A stretch of DNA of 64,000 bases. It comes from Streptomyces griseoluteus (GTDB taxonomy: Bacteria > Actinomycetota > Actinomycetes > Streptomycetales > Streptomycetaceae). Position numbers and translations under genes: made by a program. The notes under the pieces were generated by a model that was given only the letters and a program-made list of their open reading frames with translations, was not told the origin of the DNA and searched no databases. Position 1 is the first letter of the stretch, and each line of letters starts with the position of its first letter. The stretch lies in assembly GCA_000717735.1 (NCBI GenBank), contig JOBE01000020.1, forward strand, positions 1-64,000. Reading direction: 5' to 3'. Positions 35,371 through 44,056 of this stretch are shown piece after piece.

Positions 35371-35462
35371 GCTGCTCAGCAGGGCCGTCGGACCGCCCGC
35401 CTCCGCCGCGAGGAAGCCTGCGGGCGGCCCGTCTGGCTCGGCCGGCCTCACGATGCGGAGGT

Positions 35463-36482
35463 TCAGACCGTCTGCGGCCCCATGAGCCGGACGAGGAGGT
35501 CGTCGAGGCTGACCAGGCCGGTGAGCGTCCCTTGCTCGTCGCGTACGACGGCGAGCGAGGAGCGGCGTCGGCGCAGTTGCTCGACGGCCTCGGAGACCGT
35601 GGTGCCGGTGGCCAGCTCGGGTACGGGACGGGCGAGGTCGCGGGCGGTGAGGGTCCGGCCTCGGGTGCGGGCGACCAGGGCGTCGCGGGCGTGGACGGAG
35701 CCGAGGATGCGGTCGCCGTCGCGGACCAGGAGGCGCGAGCGGTCGGCGTCGGAGGCTCGGGCCAGGAGCATGTCCAGGTCGGCGTCGGCCGGGATCGTGA
35801 CGATGTCCGCGGCCGGGGTCTGGAACTCCGCCACCGGGGTCTGGGGCTCGGTCAGGGAGCGGGTGATCAGCTGAGAGTCGGCCTTGTTGATCAGGCCGAG
35901 CCGCTCGGACTCCTCGACGAGGTGGGTGAGCTGTTCGCGGTTGTGGACGGCGGCCAGTTCGTCGCGGGGCTGGACGCGGCACATCCGTACGAGCGCGTTG
36001 CTGACCTTGTTGAGGATCCAGAGCAGCGGGCGCACGGTCTTGACCACGGCCCGGAAGGGCGGCGTGAGCAGCATCGCGGAGCGTTCGGGGTGGGCGATGG
36101 CCCAGGACTTGGGGGCCATCTCACCGAGGACCATGTGGAGGAAGACCACGATGATCATGGCGACGGCGAACGCGATGCCGTAGCTGACGGCCGTGGGCAG
36201 CCCCAGCTTCACGAGCAGGGGGTCGAGCTCGTGGGAGATCGCGGGCTTGGAGATCGCGCCGAGGCCGAGGGTGCACAGGGTGATGCCGAGCTGGGCGCCC
36301 GCGAGCATCAGCGACAGCTCGCGCATGCCGGCGAGCGCGGCCTTGGCGCCGCGCTGCCCGTCGGCGACCGCCTTCTCGATGCGGTGCCGCTTGGCGGCGA
36401 CGAGCGCGAACTCGGCGGCGACGAAGAAGCCGCTGCCGATCAGCAGCAGGACGGTGACGAAGAGCGCCATGGGGAAGCTCAT
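35463..36482 (-). CDS. CNNM/CorC-type membrane protein with CBS pair (copy D)
   Basis: A 339-aa DUF21-CBS protein. The DUF21/CNNM membrane domain (about 1-190; VTVLLLIGSGFFVAAEFALVAAKRHRIEKA, GEMAPKSWAIAHPER) is followed by two CBS motifs (about 215-339; SLAVVRDEQGTLTGLVSLDDLLVRLMG). Relatives are Mg2+/Co2+ efflux proteins such as CorC, CNNM and MpfA. It lacks the C-terminal CorC_HlyC domain found in its 441-aa partner. The start overlaps that partner's stop by 4 nt (ATGA), suggesting a stoichiometric pair. Confidence 0.88.
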   Translation of the reverse strand: MSFPMALFVTVLLLIGSGFFVAAEFALVAAKRHRIEKAVADGQRGAKAALAGMRELSLMLAGAQLGITLCTLGLGAISKPAISHELDPLLVKLGLPTAVSYGIAFAVAMIIVVFLHMVLGEMAPKSWAIAHPERSAMLLTPPFRAVVKTVRPLLWILNKVSNALVRMCRVQPRDELAAVHNREQLTHLVEESERLGLINKADSQLITRSLTEPQTPVAEFQTPAADIVTIPADADLDMLLARASDADRSRLLVRDGDRILGSVHARDALVARTRGRTLTARDLARPVPELATGTTVSEAVEQLRRRRSSLAVVRDEQGTLTGLVSLDDLLVRLMGPQTV

Positions 36483-37804
36483 GCCTGGGCCTCCTCGGCG
36501 GCAGACGGGACGTGTTCGATGCGGACGCGTTCGGGGACGTGGCGGTCGAGGCTGAGGACCTCGATGTGGACGTCGTCGACGGTGAGGCGGTCCCCGATCG
36601 TGGGGAAGCGGCCGAGACGGTCGATGATGAGGCCGGCGACGGTGTCGTAGTCGTCCTCCTCGGGCAGCGTGATGCCGGTGGCGTCCTCGATCTCGTCGAG
36701 GCGACGGCCGGCGTCGACCTTCCAGCCGTCGCCGTCCGGTGCGGCCACGGTGACGACGGTGTCGCTCTCGTCGGCGATGTCGCCCACGAGCTCCTCGGCG
36801 ATGTCCTCGTACGTGACGATGCCGGCGACACCGCCGTGCTCGTCGAGGACGACGGCGAACTCGTCGTCGCGCTCCCGCATCTGCGCGACGGCCTGCGGCA
36901 GGGGCAGCGTGTCGGGCAGCAGGAGCGGTCGCCGGGCCGCCTCCCCCGCGGTGGTGATGTCGAAGGCGGTCGCGGGCAGGCGCATCAGCTCGTTCACGCC
37001 CAGGACACCGGCGACGTCGTCGGGGTGGTCGCCGAGAACCGGGTAGTTCGAGTGGCCGTACGTGGCGATCAGCTCCACGGCCTCGGTGAGGGTGGCGTCC
37101 TTGCGTACGAAGACGGCGTCCACGCGCGGCACCATCACCTCGTCCATGGTCCGCTCCGAGAACTCCAGCGCGTGGTCGAGCAGCTCGGCGGTGGCGGGCG
37201 GCAGCTCGCCCTGTTCGTGGGACTCACCGATCAGGTGGCTGAGCTCTTCGAGGGTGGCACCGTGGTGCAGCTCCTCGACCGGCTCGATGCCGACCTTGCG
37301 GAGCAGCTTGTTGGCCGCGCCGTCGAACACGCGGACGACCGGGCCGACGATCTTCAGGTAGACGAGGGTGGAGGAGGCGAGGGACTTGGCGAGCCGTTCG
37401 GGGACGGCGAGGGCCAGGTTCTTCGGCGCGAGCTCACCCAGGACCATCTGCAGGACCGTCGCCACCACGAAGGCGAGGACCACGGAGATCGCCGAGACGG
37501 CGCCGGTGGACAGGCCCGTCCCTTCCAGTGCGGGCTTCAGGAGCGCCGAGACGGACGGCTCCGCGAGGAATCCGACGACCAGACCGGTGACGGTGATGCC
37601 GAGCTGGGCGCCGGAGAGCATGAACGAGAGCCGTTCGAGGACCGTCAGCGCGCGGGCGGCCCGCTTGTCGCCCGCCTCGGCCTCGCGGGCGAGCGCGAGC
37701 CGGTCGGCGGCGACGTAGGCGAACTCCTGGGCGACGAAGTACCCGGTGCCGGCGGTCAGGACGAGGACGGCCAGCAGGCCGAGAGCGGCGTTCATCGACC
37801 GCAC
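36479..37804 (-). CDS. CNNM/CorC-type membrane protein with CBS pair and CorC_HlyC domain (copy C)
   Basis: A 441-aa protein. DUF21 membrane domain at the N-terminus (AVLVLTAGTGYFVAQEFAYVAADRLALAREAE; GELAPKNLALAVPERLAKSL), then CBS1 (DEVMVPRVDAVFVRKDATL), CBS2 (EFAVVLDEHGGVAGIVTYEDIAEELVGDI) and a CorC_HlyC domain ending ERVRIEHVPS. It likely takes part in divalent cation (Mg2+/Co2+) efflux; the CBS pair may bind ATP-Mg. Hemolysin naming in databases is historical. Coupled by 4-nt overlap to copy D. Confidence 0.9.
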   Translation of the reverse strand: MRSMNAALGLLAVLVLTAGTGYFVAQEFAYVAADRLALAREAEAGDKRAARALTVLERLSFMLSGAQLGITVTGLVVGFLAEPSVSALLKPALEGTGLSTGAVSAISVVLAFVVATVLQMVLGELAPKNLALAVPERLAKSLASSTLVYLKIVGPVVRVFDGAANKLLRKVGIEPVEELHHGATLEELSHLIGESHEQGELPPATAELLDHALEFSERTMDEVMVPRVDAVFVRKDATLTEAVELIATYGHSNYPVLGDHPDDVAGVLGVNELMRLPATAFDITTAGEAARRPLLLPDTLPLPQAVAQMRERDDEFAVVLDEHGGVAGIVTYEDIAEELVGDIADESDTVVTVAAPDGDGWKVDAGRRLDEIEDATGITLPEEDDYDTVAGLIIDRLGRFPTIGDRLTVDDVHIEVLSLDRHVPERVRIEHVPSAAEEAQA

Positions 37805-37934
37805 CCCTTGAGGGCGCGGGTGGACGTCGGTCTGGCGGACGCGGACAAGAAGTGGCTCCTTGCAGAAGGGACAGAGCGTTGGAAGGGAGTATCGGGGGTG
37901 AGGGGGCCGCCGGGACCGCAGGCGGAAGGCCGGG

Positions 37935-38954
37935 TCACACGGCGGCGGCCGGTCCGACCAGCTCGTCGAGGACGTCTTCCATGGTCACGTAGCCGAGGAC
38001 GGCCCCGCTCTCACCGGTGACGGCGGCAAGGTGGCTGTCGGCGGCCCGCAGCGCGGTGAGCGTGTCGTCGAGCGGGGTGTCGACGCGCACCCGGGTCACC
38101 GCGTGCAGCGCGGTCCGCGGAAAGGGCCTGTCCCGGTCGGTGACGCCGAGGGTGTCCTTGATGTGCAGGTAGCCGAGCACGGCTCCCGCCGGACCGGTGA
38201 CCGGGAAGCGCGAGTAGCCGGCCTCGGCCGCGGTCCGCTCCAGCCCGGCGGGGGTGATGCGGTGGTCGACGGTGATCATGCGGGCGGCGGGGACGAGGAT
38301 CTCCCCGACGGGGCGGGTGCCGAGTTCCAGGGCGTCGCGCAGCCGCTCCCCGTCGGCGGGGGAGAGCAGTCCGGCCTGGCTGGTGTCGTGGACCATCCGG
38401 GCGAGTTCGTCGTCGGTGAAGACGGACGCGACCTCGTCCTTCGGCTCGACGCGCAGCAGCCGCAGGAGCGCGTTGGCGAAGGCGTTGATGCCGAAGATGA
38501 CCGGCTTCAGGGCCCGGGTGAGGGCGACCAGCGGCGGGCCGAGGAGCAGCGCGGTCTTCACCGGAGCGGCGAGCGCGATGTTCTTCGGGACCATCTCGCC
38601 GATCAGCATGTGCGCGTACGTCGCCAGGGTGAGCGCGATGACGAACGCGATCGGGTGCACGAAGCCGTGCGGGACGTGCATCGCCTCGAAGACGGGCTCG
38701 AGCAGGTGGGCGATGGCCGGTTCGGCGACCGCGCCCAGAACGAGGGAGGAGACGGTGATGCCCAGCTGGGCCGTGGCCAGCAGCGCGGAGATGTGCTCCA
38801 GGCCCCACAGCGTCATCCGGGCCCGCCGGTCGCCTTCCCGGGCGAGGGGCTCGATCTGGCTGCGGCGGACCGAGATCAGGGAGAACTCGCCGCCGACGAA
38901 GAACGCGTTCGTCAGCAGGGTGAGGAAGCCGATGGTGAGCTGGACGGCGGTCAT
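37935..38954 (-). CDS. CNNM/CorC-type membrane protein with CBS pair (copy B)
   Basis: A 339-aa DUF21-CBS protein with the same architecture and length as copy D (TNAFFVGGEFSLISVRRSQIEPLA; GEMVPKNIALAAPVKTALLL; CBS region ending VLGYVTMEDVLDELVG). It pairs with copy A by a 4-nt ATGA overlap. About 130 nt separates it from the second pair; it contains no gene and may hold a promoter for pair C/D. Confidence 0.88.
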   Translation of the reverse strand: MTAVQLTIGFLTLLTNAFFVGGEFSLISVRRSQIEPLAREGDRRARMTLWGLEHISALLATAQLGITVSSLVLGAVAEPAIAHLLEPVFEAMHVPHGFVHPIAFVIALTLATYAHMLIGEMVPKNIALAAPVKTALLLGPPLVALTRALKPVIFGINAFANALLRLLRVEPKDEVASVFTDDELARMVHDTSQAGLLSPADGERLRDALELGTRPVGEILVPAARMITVDHRITPAGLERTAAEAGYSRFPVTGPAGAVLGYLHIKDTLGVTDRDRPFPRTALHAVTRVRVDTPLDDTLTALRAADSHLAAVTGESGAVLGYVTMEDVLDELVGPAAAV

Positions 38955-40288
38955 CGGGCCACTCCGGCGTGCTGGTGCCGCCCCTGGTGAGCGGGCTCGG
39001 TGAGGTGGACGCGGTCCGCCCGGTGGTGCTCGACGTCGAGGACGTCGAGCCGCCAGCCGTCGAGCAGGATGGCGTCACCCTGGGCCGGGATGCGGCCGAG
39101 GCGGGTGGCGATCAGACCGGCCACCGTCTCGTACGGGCCTTCCGGCGCGCGCAGCCCCATGCGGGCCAGCTCGTCGATCCGTACGCCTCCGTCGGCCTCC
39201 CAGGTGGCCCGGCCGTCCTCGGTGGGCGGCGCGGGCAGCAGGTCGGGGACCTCGACGGGGTCGTGCTCGTCGCGGACCTCGCCGACGACCTCCTCGACGA
39301 TGTCCTCCACCGTCGCCACGCCGGCCATGCCGCCGTACTCGTCGATCACGACGGCCATGGTGCGGGTCGCCCGCAGTCGCTCCAGGAGCCGGTCGGCGGG
39401 CAGCGTCTCGGGCACCAGGAGCGGCTCGGTCACCAGCTGGGTGATCGGGGTGGCCGCGCGGGCGGCCGGTTCCAGGGCGAGGACGTCACGGATGTGGACG
39501 GTGCCGATCACGTCGTCCAGAGCGACCCGGTAGACGGGGAAGCGGGACAGGCCGGTGGCGTACGTGAGGTTGGCGGCGTCGGCGGCCGTGGCCTGGGCCT
39601 CCAGGGCGCGGACGTCGACGCGCGGCGTCATGACGTTCTCCGCTGTCAGTTCACCCAGGTGGAGCGTACGGACGAACAACTCGACGGAGTCCGCCTCGAT
39701 GGCGCCCTCGGCGGCCGAGTGCCGTGCCAGGGAGGCCAGCTCGTCCGGGGTACGGACGGAGTGCAGCTCCTCGGCCGGCTCCAGACCGAAACGGCGCACG
39801 AACCGGTTGGCGGTGTTGTTGAGGTGCCGGATGAACGGACCGAAGGCGGCGGTGAAGCCCCGCTGGGGGCCGGCGACGACCTTGGCGACGGCCAGCGGGC
39901 GTGAGATCGCCCAGTTCTTCGGGACGAGCTCGCCGACGACCATGAGCACGACGGTGGAGATCGCCACACCGAGAACAGTGGCGACGGAGGACGCCGCACC
40001 GCCCAGGCCGATCGCCTCCAGCGGGCCGCGCAGCAGCGCCGCGAGGGACGGCTCCGCGAGCATGCCGATCACCAGCGAGGTGACGGTGATGCCGAGCTGG
40101 GCGCCGGAGAGCTGCACGGTCAGCCGTCGGACGGCACGCAGGGCGCTCTCGGCGCCGCGCTCCTCGGCCTCGGCGGCACGTTCCAGCTCGCCGCGCTCGA
40201 CGGTGGTCAGGGAGAACTCGGCGGCGACGAAGACGGCGCAGGCCAGGGTGAGTCCGAGGGCGAGGAGCAACAGGAGGACTTCGGTCAC
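38951..40288 (-). CDS. CNNM/CorC-type membrane protein with CBS pair and CorC_HlyC domain (copy A)
   Basis: A 445-aa protein of the same layout as copy C: DUF21 domain (LLLALGLTLACAVFVAAEFSLTTVERGELERAA; GELVPKNWAISRPLAVAKVV), CBS1 (ENVMTPRVDVRALEAQ), CBS2 (TMAVVIDEYGGMAGVATVEDIVEEVVGEV) and a CorC_HlyC domain. It is first of the four-gene minus-strand series. A degenerate TTACA/TGTAGA sequence lies about 130 nt above its start. Confidence 0.9.
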   Translation of the reverse strand: MTEVLLLLLALGLTLACAVFVAAEFSLTTVERGELERAAEAEERGAESALRAVRRLTVQLSGAQLGITVTSLVIGMLAEPSLAALLRGPLEAIGLGGAASSVATVLGVAISTVVLMVVGELVPKNWAISRPLAVAKVVAGPQRGFTAAFGPFIRHLNNTANRFVRRFGLEPAEELHSVRTPDELASLARHSAAEGAIEADSVELFVRTLHLGELTAENVMTPRVDVRALEAQATAADAANLTYATGLSRFPVYRVALDDVIGTVHIRDVLALEPAARAATPITQLVTEPLLVPETLPADRLLERLRATRTMAVVIDEYGGMAGVATVEDIVEEVVGEVRDEHDPVEVPDLLPAPPTEDGRATWEADGGVRIDELARMGLRAPEGPYETVAGLIATRLGRIPAQGDAILLDGWRLDVLDVEHHRADRVHLTEPAHQGRHQHAGVAR

Positions 40289-40698
40289 CGTGCCACCCCC
40301 GCTCGCTCACCGAAAGTCAGCAGGCGGTGTCCGGCACGGCCGGTACTCGGAGGCTCCATCGCGGGCCCGTGGCTCCTTCTCATGAACGACGTGGGGAGAG
40401 GGTCACGCCCCTCCCCGTACTTCTACACCCACTGTAAAGGACCCAGGTCTGGTGTCCACTGTTCACCCACTCACAGATTGCGTCCGACAGGGGTCGGCCT
40501 CCTGGATGCGTCCGGGCTGCACGATCGAGTTCCCGGCCGTGGCGTCCAGGGACGCAGGGAGACTGTTTCCGGACTCTTTCTCCACGAACCTGCCGACGCG
40601 CTGCCCCACTTCGCCGCGACACCCCTATGCTCTACAGCTGTGTAGAGCACGTGCGTGATGTGCGCACGCGCTTCGTCGACCCCTGGAGGGCTGCTTCC
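40289..40698. other. Divergent intergenic region between CorC-type genes and the 73-aa protein
   Basis: About 410 nt with no gene. It holds a degenerate inverted repeat at 40420-40439 (CTTCTACA and TGTAAAG halves, five-base spacer) facing the minus-strand genes, and the perfect 8-bp-arm operator at 40629-40648 facing the plus-strand gene. Nothing else stands out. Confidence 0.5.
40629..40648. promoter_or_regulatory. Ter-regulon operator, site 1
   Basis: GCTCTACA-GCTG-TGTAGAGC is a perfect inverted repeat with 8-bp arms, 50 nt before the 73-aa gene. The same TCTACA-N4-TGTAGA core recurs before terB and before terD. Confidence 0.75.
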
Positions 40699-40920
40699 GT
40701 GGCTTCGATCGACCTCGACAAGGTGCTGGACAAGGCGTGGGCGGACAAGGAACTGCCGGAGATCCTGGCCGCGCCGGTCGGGGCCCTCAAGGGCGTGTCC
40801 GACCGTGACGGCGAGCTTCTCCAGGAGGCGTTCGGCGTCAAGACGATCGCCGACCTCGCGGAGCTGAAGTACGTCCGCTGGGCGCAGACGCTCGCCGCGC
40901 TCCACACCGCGACGAAGTAA
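40699..40920 (+). CDS. 73-aa helix-hairpin-helix-like protein
   Basis: A small soluble protein. GTG start with GGAGGG 8 nt upstream. Residues 28-65 (PVGALKGVSDRDGELLQEAFGVKTIADLAELKYVRW) resemble a helix-hairpin-helix: a GVSDRD turn followed by FGVKTIADLA, as in DNA-binding or protein-protein HhH motifs. The N-terminal helix is charged (DLDKVLDKAWADKELPEIL). No characterised homologue is recognised. It carries a perfect copy of the operator shared with terB and terD and is followed by a strong terminator, so it is its own unit in that regulon. Confidence 0.8.
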   Translation: MASIDLDKVLDKAWADKELPEILAAPVGALKGVSDRDGELLQEAFGVKTIADLAELKYVRWAQTLAALHTATK

Positions 40921-40930
40921 CCCGCATACC

Positions 40931-40969
40931 GCCGTCGGCGCCCCACACCCCACCCGGGGCGCCGACGGC
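40931..40969 (+). terminator. Terminator after the 73-aa gene
   Basis: A perfect 14-bp stem GCCGTCGGCGCCCC / GGGGCGCCGACGGC with an 11-nt loop starts 10 nt after the stop. It separates this gene from spo0M, which starts only 39 nt later, so spo0M expression may depend on read-through or on a promoter inside the stem region. Confidence 0.75.
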
Positions 40970-41008
40970 ATCCGAACCACAGGCACGAATGAAGGAGTGA
41001 ACGCCACG

Positions 41009-42043
41009 ATGGTGTTCAAGAGGCTGCTCGGCTCGCTCGGGGTCGGCGGCCCGTCAGTGGACACAGTCCTCGACCCGGGCGCGGTGACGCCGGGCGGAAC
41101 GCTCAGCGGGCAGGTCCACCTCAAGGGCGGGAGCGCCGACTTCGCCGTCGAGCACATCACCTTGGAGCTCGTGGCCCACGTCGAGGCCGAACACGACGGC
41201 GGGGAGTCCGAGGGGGCGGTGGTCTTCCACCGGCAGGTGGTGGGCGGGAACTTCCGCCTCGCCGAAGGTGAACTGCGCAGCGTCCCGTTCTCCTTCCCCC
41301 TGCCGTGGGAGACGCCGATCACCGAGCTGTACGGCCAGGGCCTCGGCATCGCCCTCGGCGTACGGACCGAACTCGGCATCGCCGGCGGGAAGGACAAGGG
41401 CGACCTCGACCCGCTCGCCGTACGCCCCCTGCCGGTCCAGGAAGCGGTCCTCGAAGCCCTCGGCCAGCTCGGCTTCGGCTTCAAGTCGGCCGACCTCGAA
41501 CTCGGGCACATCCGGGGGACGGGCCAGCAGCTGCCCTTCTACCAGGAGATCGAGGTCGCCCCCTCGTCCCGGTACGCGCACCAGGTCAACGAGATCGAGG
41601 TGACCTTCCTCGCCGGCCCGGCCGGAATGGAGGTCGTCCTGGAGGCGGACAAGCGCGGCGGATTCCTCTCCGAGGGCCACGACACCGTCAACCGGTACAC
41701 GGTCAGCCATCACGGCGTCGACCAGGTCGACTGGAACGCCGAGGTCGAGTCCTGGATGCGGCAGCTCGTCGAGCACCGTGCCTCGTACGGTTCACCCTCC
41801 CCGTACGGGCCCCACGATGCCTACGGCCACGGGGCTCCGCACGCCGACAAGGACCACCACGGCCACCACGGTGACGGGCACGGCCACCGCTCCGGCCCGG
41901 GCATGGGCACCGTGGTCGCGGTGGGTGCGGCCGGGCTCGCCGTCGGTGTCGTCGGCGGCATGGTCGCGGCCGAAGCCGTCGACGAGATCGGCGACTTCTT
42001 CGAGGGCGACGAAGAGGAAGAGGAGGAAGGCGACGAGGGCTGA
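41009..42043 (+). CDS. Spo0M-like sporulation-control / arrestin-fold protein
   Basis: A 344-aa protein. The N-terminal ~240 residues match Spo0M (MVFKRLLGSLGVGGPSVDTVLDPGAVTPGGTLSGQVHLKGG; EGELRSVPFSFPLPWETPITELYGQ), an arrestin-like beta-sandwich fold. The C-terminal ~100 residues add a His/Gly/Asp-rich stretch (HHGHHGDGHGHRSG), a hydrophobic Gly/Ala/Val segment (VVAVGAAGLAVGVVGGMVA) and an acidic EEEEEEGDEG tail. That tail suggests metal binding and membrane association. GGAG lies 12 nt before the ATG. It sits inside the ter-type cluster. Confidence 0.88.
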   Translation: MVFKRLLGSLGVGGPSVDTVLDPGAVTPGGTLSGQVHLKGGSADFAVEHITLELVAHVEAEHDGGESEGAVVFHRQVVGGNFRLAEGELRSVPFSFPLPWETPITELYGQGLGIALGVRTELGIAGGKDKGDLDPLAVRPLPVQEAVLEALGQLGFGFKSADLELGHIRGTGQQLPFYQEIEVAPSSRYAHQVNEIEVTFLAGPAGMEVVLEADKRGGFLSEGHDTVNRYTVSHHGVDQVDWNAEVESWMRQLVEHRASYGSPSPYGPHDAYGHGAPHADKDHHGHHGDGHGHRSGPGMGTVVAVGAAGLAVGVVGGMVAAEAVDEIGDFFEGDEEEEEEGDEG

Positions 42044-42087
42044 CACCAGCAGCCTGCCGGGCGCCCGCCCGGCCGTCGCCCCCCCTG

Positions 42088-42116
42088 GGCCCGCGACCGC
42101 ACCCCGGTCGCGGGCC
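42088..42116 (+). terminator. Terminator of the spo0M-like gene
   Basis: A perfect 11-bp stem GGCCCGCGACC / GGTCGCGGGCC with a 7-nt loop, 44 nt after the stop codon. Confidence 0.7.
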
Positions 42117-42240
42117 TTCTCGCGCCCAGGGGCTGCGGGGCACCTCGACGGGCGACTCGCCAAGGAAGCCGCCTCCCTTGCGGCGAGGTTCCAGAAGCGT
42201 TGACTGGAACGGCACCGACCGCGCCACCAGCACCTGATAG

Positions 42241-42260
42241 CTTCTACATCAATGTAGAAG
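42241..42260. promoter_or_regulatory. Ter-regulon operator, site 2
   Basis: CTTCTACA-TCAA-TGTAGAAG, a perfect inverted repeat with 8-bp arms, 66 nt before terB. It shares the TCTACA-N4-TGTAGA core with sites 1 and 3. Confidence 0.75.
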
Positions 42261-42326
42261 ATGTGGGTGGTCCGGACCGTCCTCATCCGGACCGGACCAC
42301 CCCCGACATGCAACGGAGGTCCGAAG

Positions 42327-42782
42327 ATGGCCCTGTGGGACCGCTTCAAGGAGTCGGCATCGACGATGCAGACCCAGCTCATGGCGAAGAAGAACGACCT
42401 GAAGAGCGGCGCCTTCCGTGACGCCAGCATGGCGATGTGCGCGCTCGTCGCCGCCGCCGACGGCAGCATCGACCCGTCCGAGCGCCAGAAGGTCGCCCAG
42501 CTCATCATGAGCAACGACGTACTGCGGAACTTCCCGGGGGACGACCTCCAGCGCCGCTTCGACGCCAACTGCGACAAGCTGACCGCCGACTTCGACTTCG
42601 GCAAGGTCAGCGTCCTCCAGGAGGTCGCGAAGGCGAAGAAGAAGCCCGCCGAGGCCCGCGCCGTCATCCAGATCGGCATCATCATCGGCGGCGCCGACGG
42701 CGACTTCGACAAGGACGAGCAGGCGGTCGTACGAGAGGCGTGCTACGCCCTCGACCTCCCCCCGCACGAGTTCGACCTGTAG
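42327..42782 (+). CDS. terB: TerB-family tellurite/stress resistance protein
   Basis: A 151-aa protein of the length expected for TerB. MALWDRFKESASTMQTQLMAKKNDLKSGAFRDASMAMCALVAAADGSIDPSE is typical, with two acidic helix-loop boxes (AAADGSIDPSERQK and GGADGDFDKDEQAV) that form the metal-binding sites of the all-helical TerB fold. GGAGGT precedes the ATG. TerB interacts with TerC and TerD at the membrane in other bacteria; no terC is in this window. It carries its own copy of the shared operator. Confidence 0.93.
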   Translation: MALWDRFKESASTMQTQLMAKKNDLKSGAFRDASMAMCALVAAADGSIDPSERQKVAQLIMSNDVLRNFPGDDLQRRFDANCDKLTADFDFGKVSVLQEVAKAKKKPAEARAVIQIGIIIGGADGDFDKDEQAVVREACYALDLPPHEFDL

Positions 42783-43122
42783 TCCCCTTGCCGAGGGAGG
42801 GGTCCGTACCTTCGTCGCGGGTCCCTGCCTCCCCCTCCGGCCCGGTCCGTCAACTCCTCCACCCACACCTGGGACAACGGCTGTGGCCCGGTTCGGGGAG
42901 GGGAGAAGTCGTCGAGCGCAGGCAGTTCGTCATGGAAGTCCACCTGCGGATTCAACCACCGCAGACCGCGGCTCACCTCCGCTGCTCAGCGGACGTTCGT
43001 GAAGGTGCGTCCGGGCCGATCAGGCCGTTCGAAGTCGTCCGAGCATCATCCGCGTCGGCGTCATCCACTCGCCACCCCCACTTGACCAACCGCGTTCCCC
43101 CTCCACGAACATGCGGGTAGCG
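42783..43122. other. Intergenic region between terB and the M56 peptidase gene
   Basis: About 340 nt between converging genes. I see no convincing ORF, repeat or strong hairpin; short frames here have shadow-type composition. Confidence 0.4.
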
Positions 43123-44052
43123 CTAGAGCGGGGTCGCCGCCTTCAGGATCAGGAACAGCGTGACGGCCGAGTTCGCCGAGGACAGTGCGGAGACCGTGGT
43201 GCCGGCCGCGGCCCCCCACGCCGCCAGGCCGGCGCTGGTGAACAAGGACGGCCACAGGCGGGCGGCCGGAGCGGGGCCCAGCAGAGCGGCCACGCGGCGG
43301 GGTACGGGACCGGCCGAGGCGAATCCCGCGAGCGTCACCGCAGGTGCGCCACGAGAGATCAGCGCGGCCTTGCCGACAGCCCGTGCCACGATCCGGCGGC
43401 TGCCGATGCGGGTGGCCGCCTCCTCGTCCGCCCACCGCTCGGTGGTGTACGTGACCGCTGTGCGCAGGGGCCGCAGGAACGGGTTGGCACGCGCGGCAAG
43501 CTGCACGGTCAGCAGGAACCTGTGGTGGCGGGCGGTCAGGTGGACGCGCTCGTGGGCGAACAGCGCGCGCCGCTCCGGGCCGGTCAGGGTTGAGAGCATC
43601 GCGGTCGTGACCACGACTCGGTCCTTCCGGCCCGGCAGGGCGTAGGCGTACGGGTTCGCGTCGGGCAGCACCACGACCGATGTCGCGGGCAGGCCCTCCA
43701 GTGCGCGGCCGGCACGGCGACGTACGCGATGGTGCCGCCAGGCGGCCCTGGCGCAGGACACGAGAACGAGAACCAGGGTGGGGATGGCGGCCTTGCCCGC
43801 GATCTCGTCGTAGGGGACGGCCTCGCGGACCTCGGGGTCGGACCAGCCGTCCGGCAGCGGATTGCCGGGCAGTTGGGCGGTGCCGACCACCATCAGCAGG
43901 GCCAGGGACAGCGTGCTGCACACGGCGAGCACGCCGGAGACGCCGGTCAGCAGCCAGGTGGCCATCCGCGGATGCAAGTGGTGCTCGGCAAGGCGTGCGA
44001 CCGGCCACGCCGTCAAGGGCAGGACCAGTGGCAGGAAGACGAAGACCCCCAT
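43123..44052 (-). CDS. M56-family membrane metallopeptidase (BlaR1/MecR1-type)
   Basis: A 309-aa integral membrane zinc protease. Helices at the N-terminus (about 3-20, 33-58, 88-108) are followed by a cytoplasmic-side protease domain with HERVH (residues 167-171) in LFAHERVHLTARHH and a downstream ERWADEEAA that supplies the third ligand. A last helix lies near the C-terminus. It lacks the large extracellular penicillin-binding sensor of BlaR1, as is usual for actinobacterial M56 proteins. It starts 4 nt after the blaI-type stop. It presumably relieves repression by the adjacent BlaI-type protein; its signal is unknown. Confidence 0.88.
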   Translation of the reverse strand: MGVFVFLPLVLPLTAWPVARLAEHHLHPRMATWLLTGVSGVLAVCSTLSLALLMVVGTAQLPGNPLPDGWSDPEVREAVPYDEIAGKAAIPTLVLVLVSCARAAWRHHRVRRRAGRALEGLPATSVVVLPDANPYAYALPGRKDRVVVTTAMLSTLTGPERRALFAHERVHLTARHHRFLLTVQLAARANPFLRPLRTAVTYTTERWADEEAATRIGSRRIVARAVGKAALISRGAPAVTLAGFASAGPVPRRVAALLGPAPAARLWPSLFTSAGLAAWGAAAGTTVSALSSANSAVTLFLILKAATPL

Positions 44053-44056
44053 GCGG

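Noticed and set aside
36121..36831. 236-aa minus-strand frame across the copy C/copy D junction of the CorC-type genes
   Set aside because: It is out of frame with both DUF21-CBS genes, which overlap by ATGA and have full domains.
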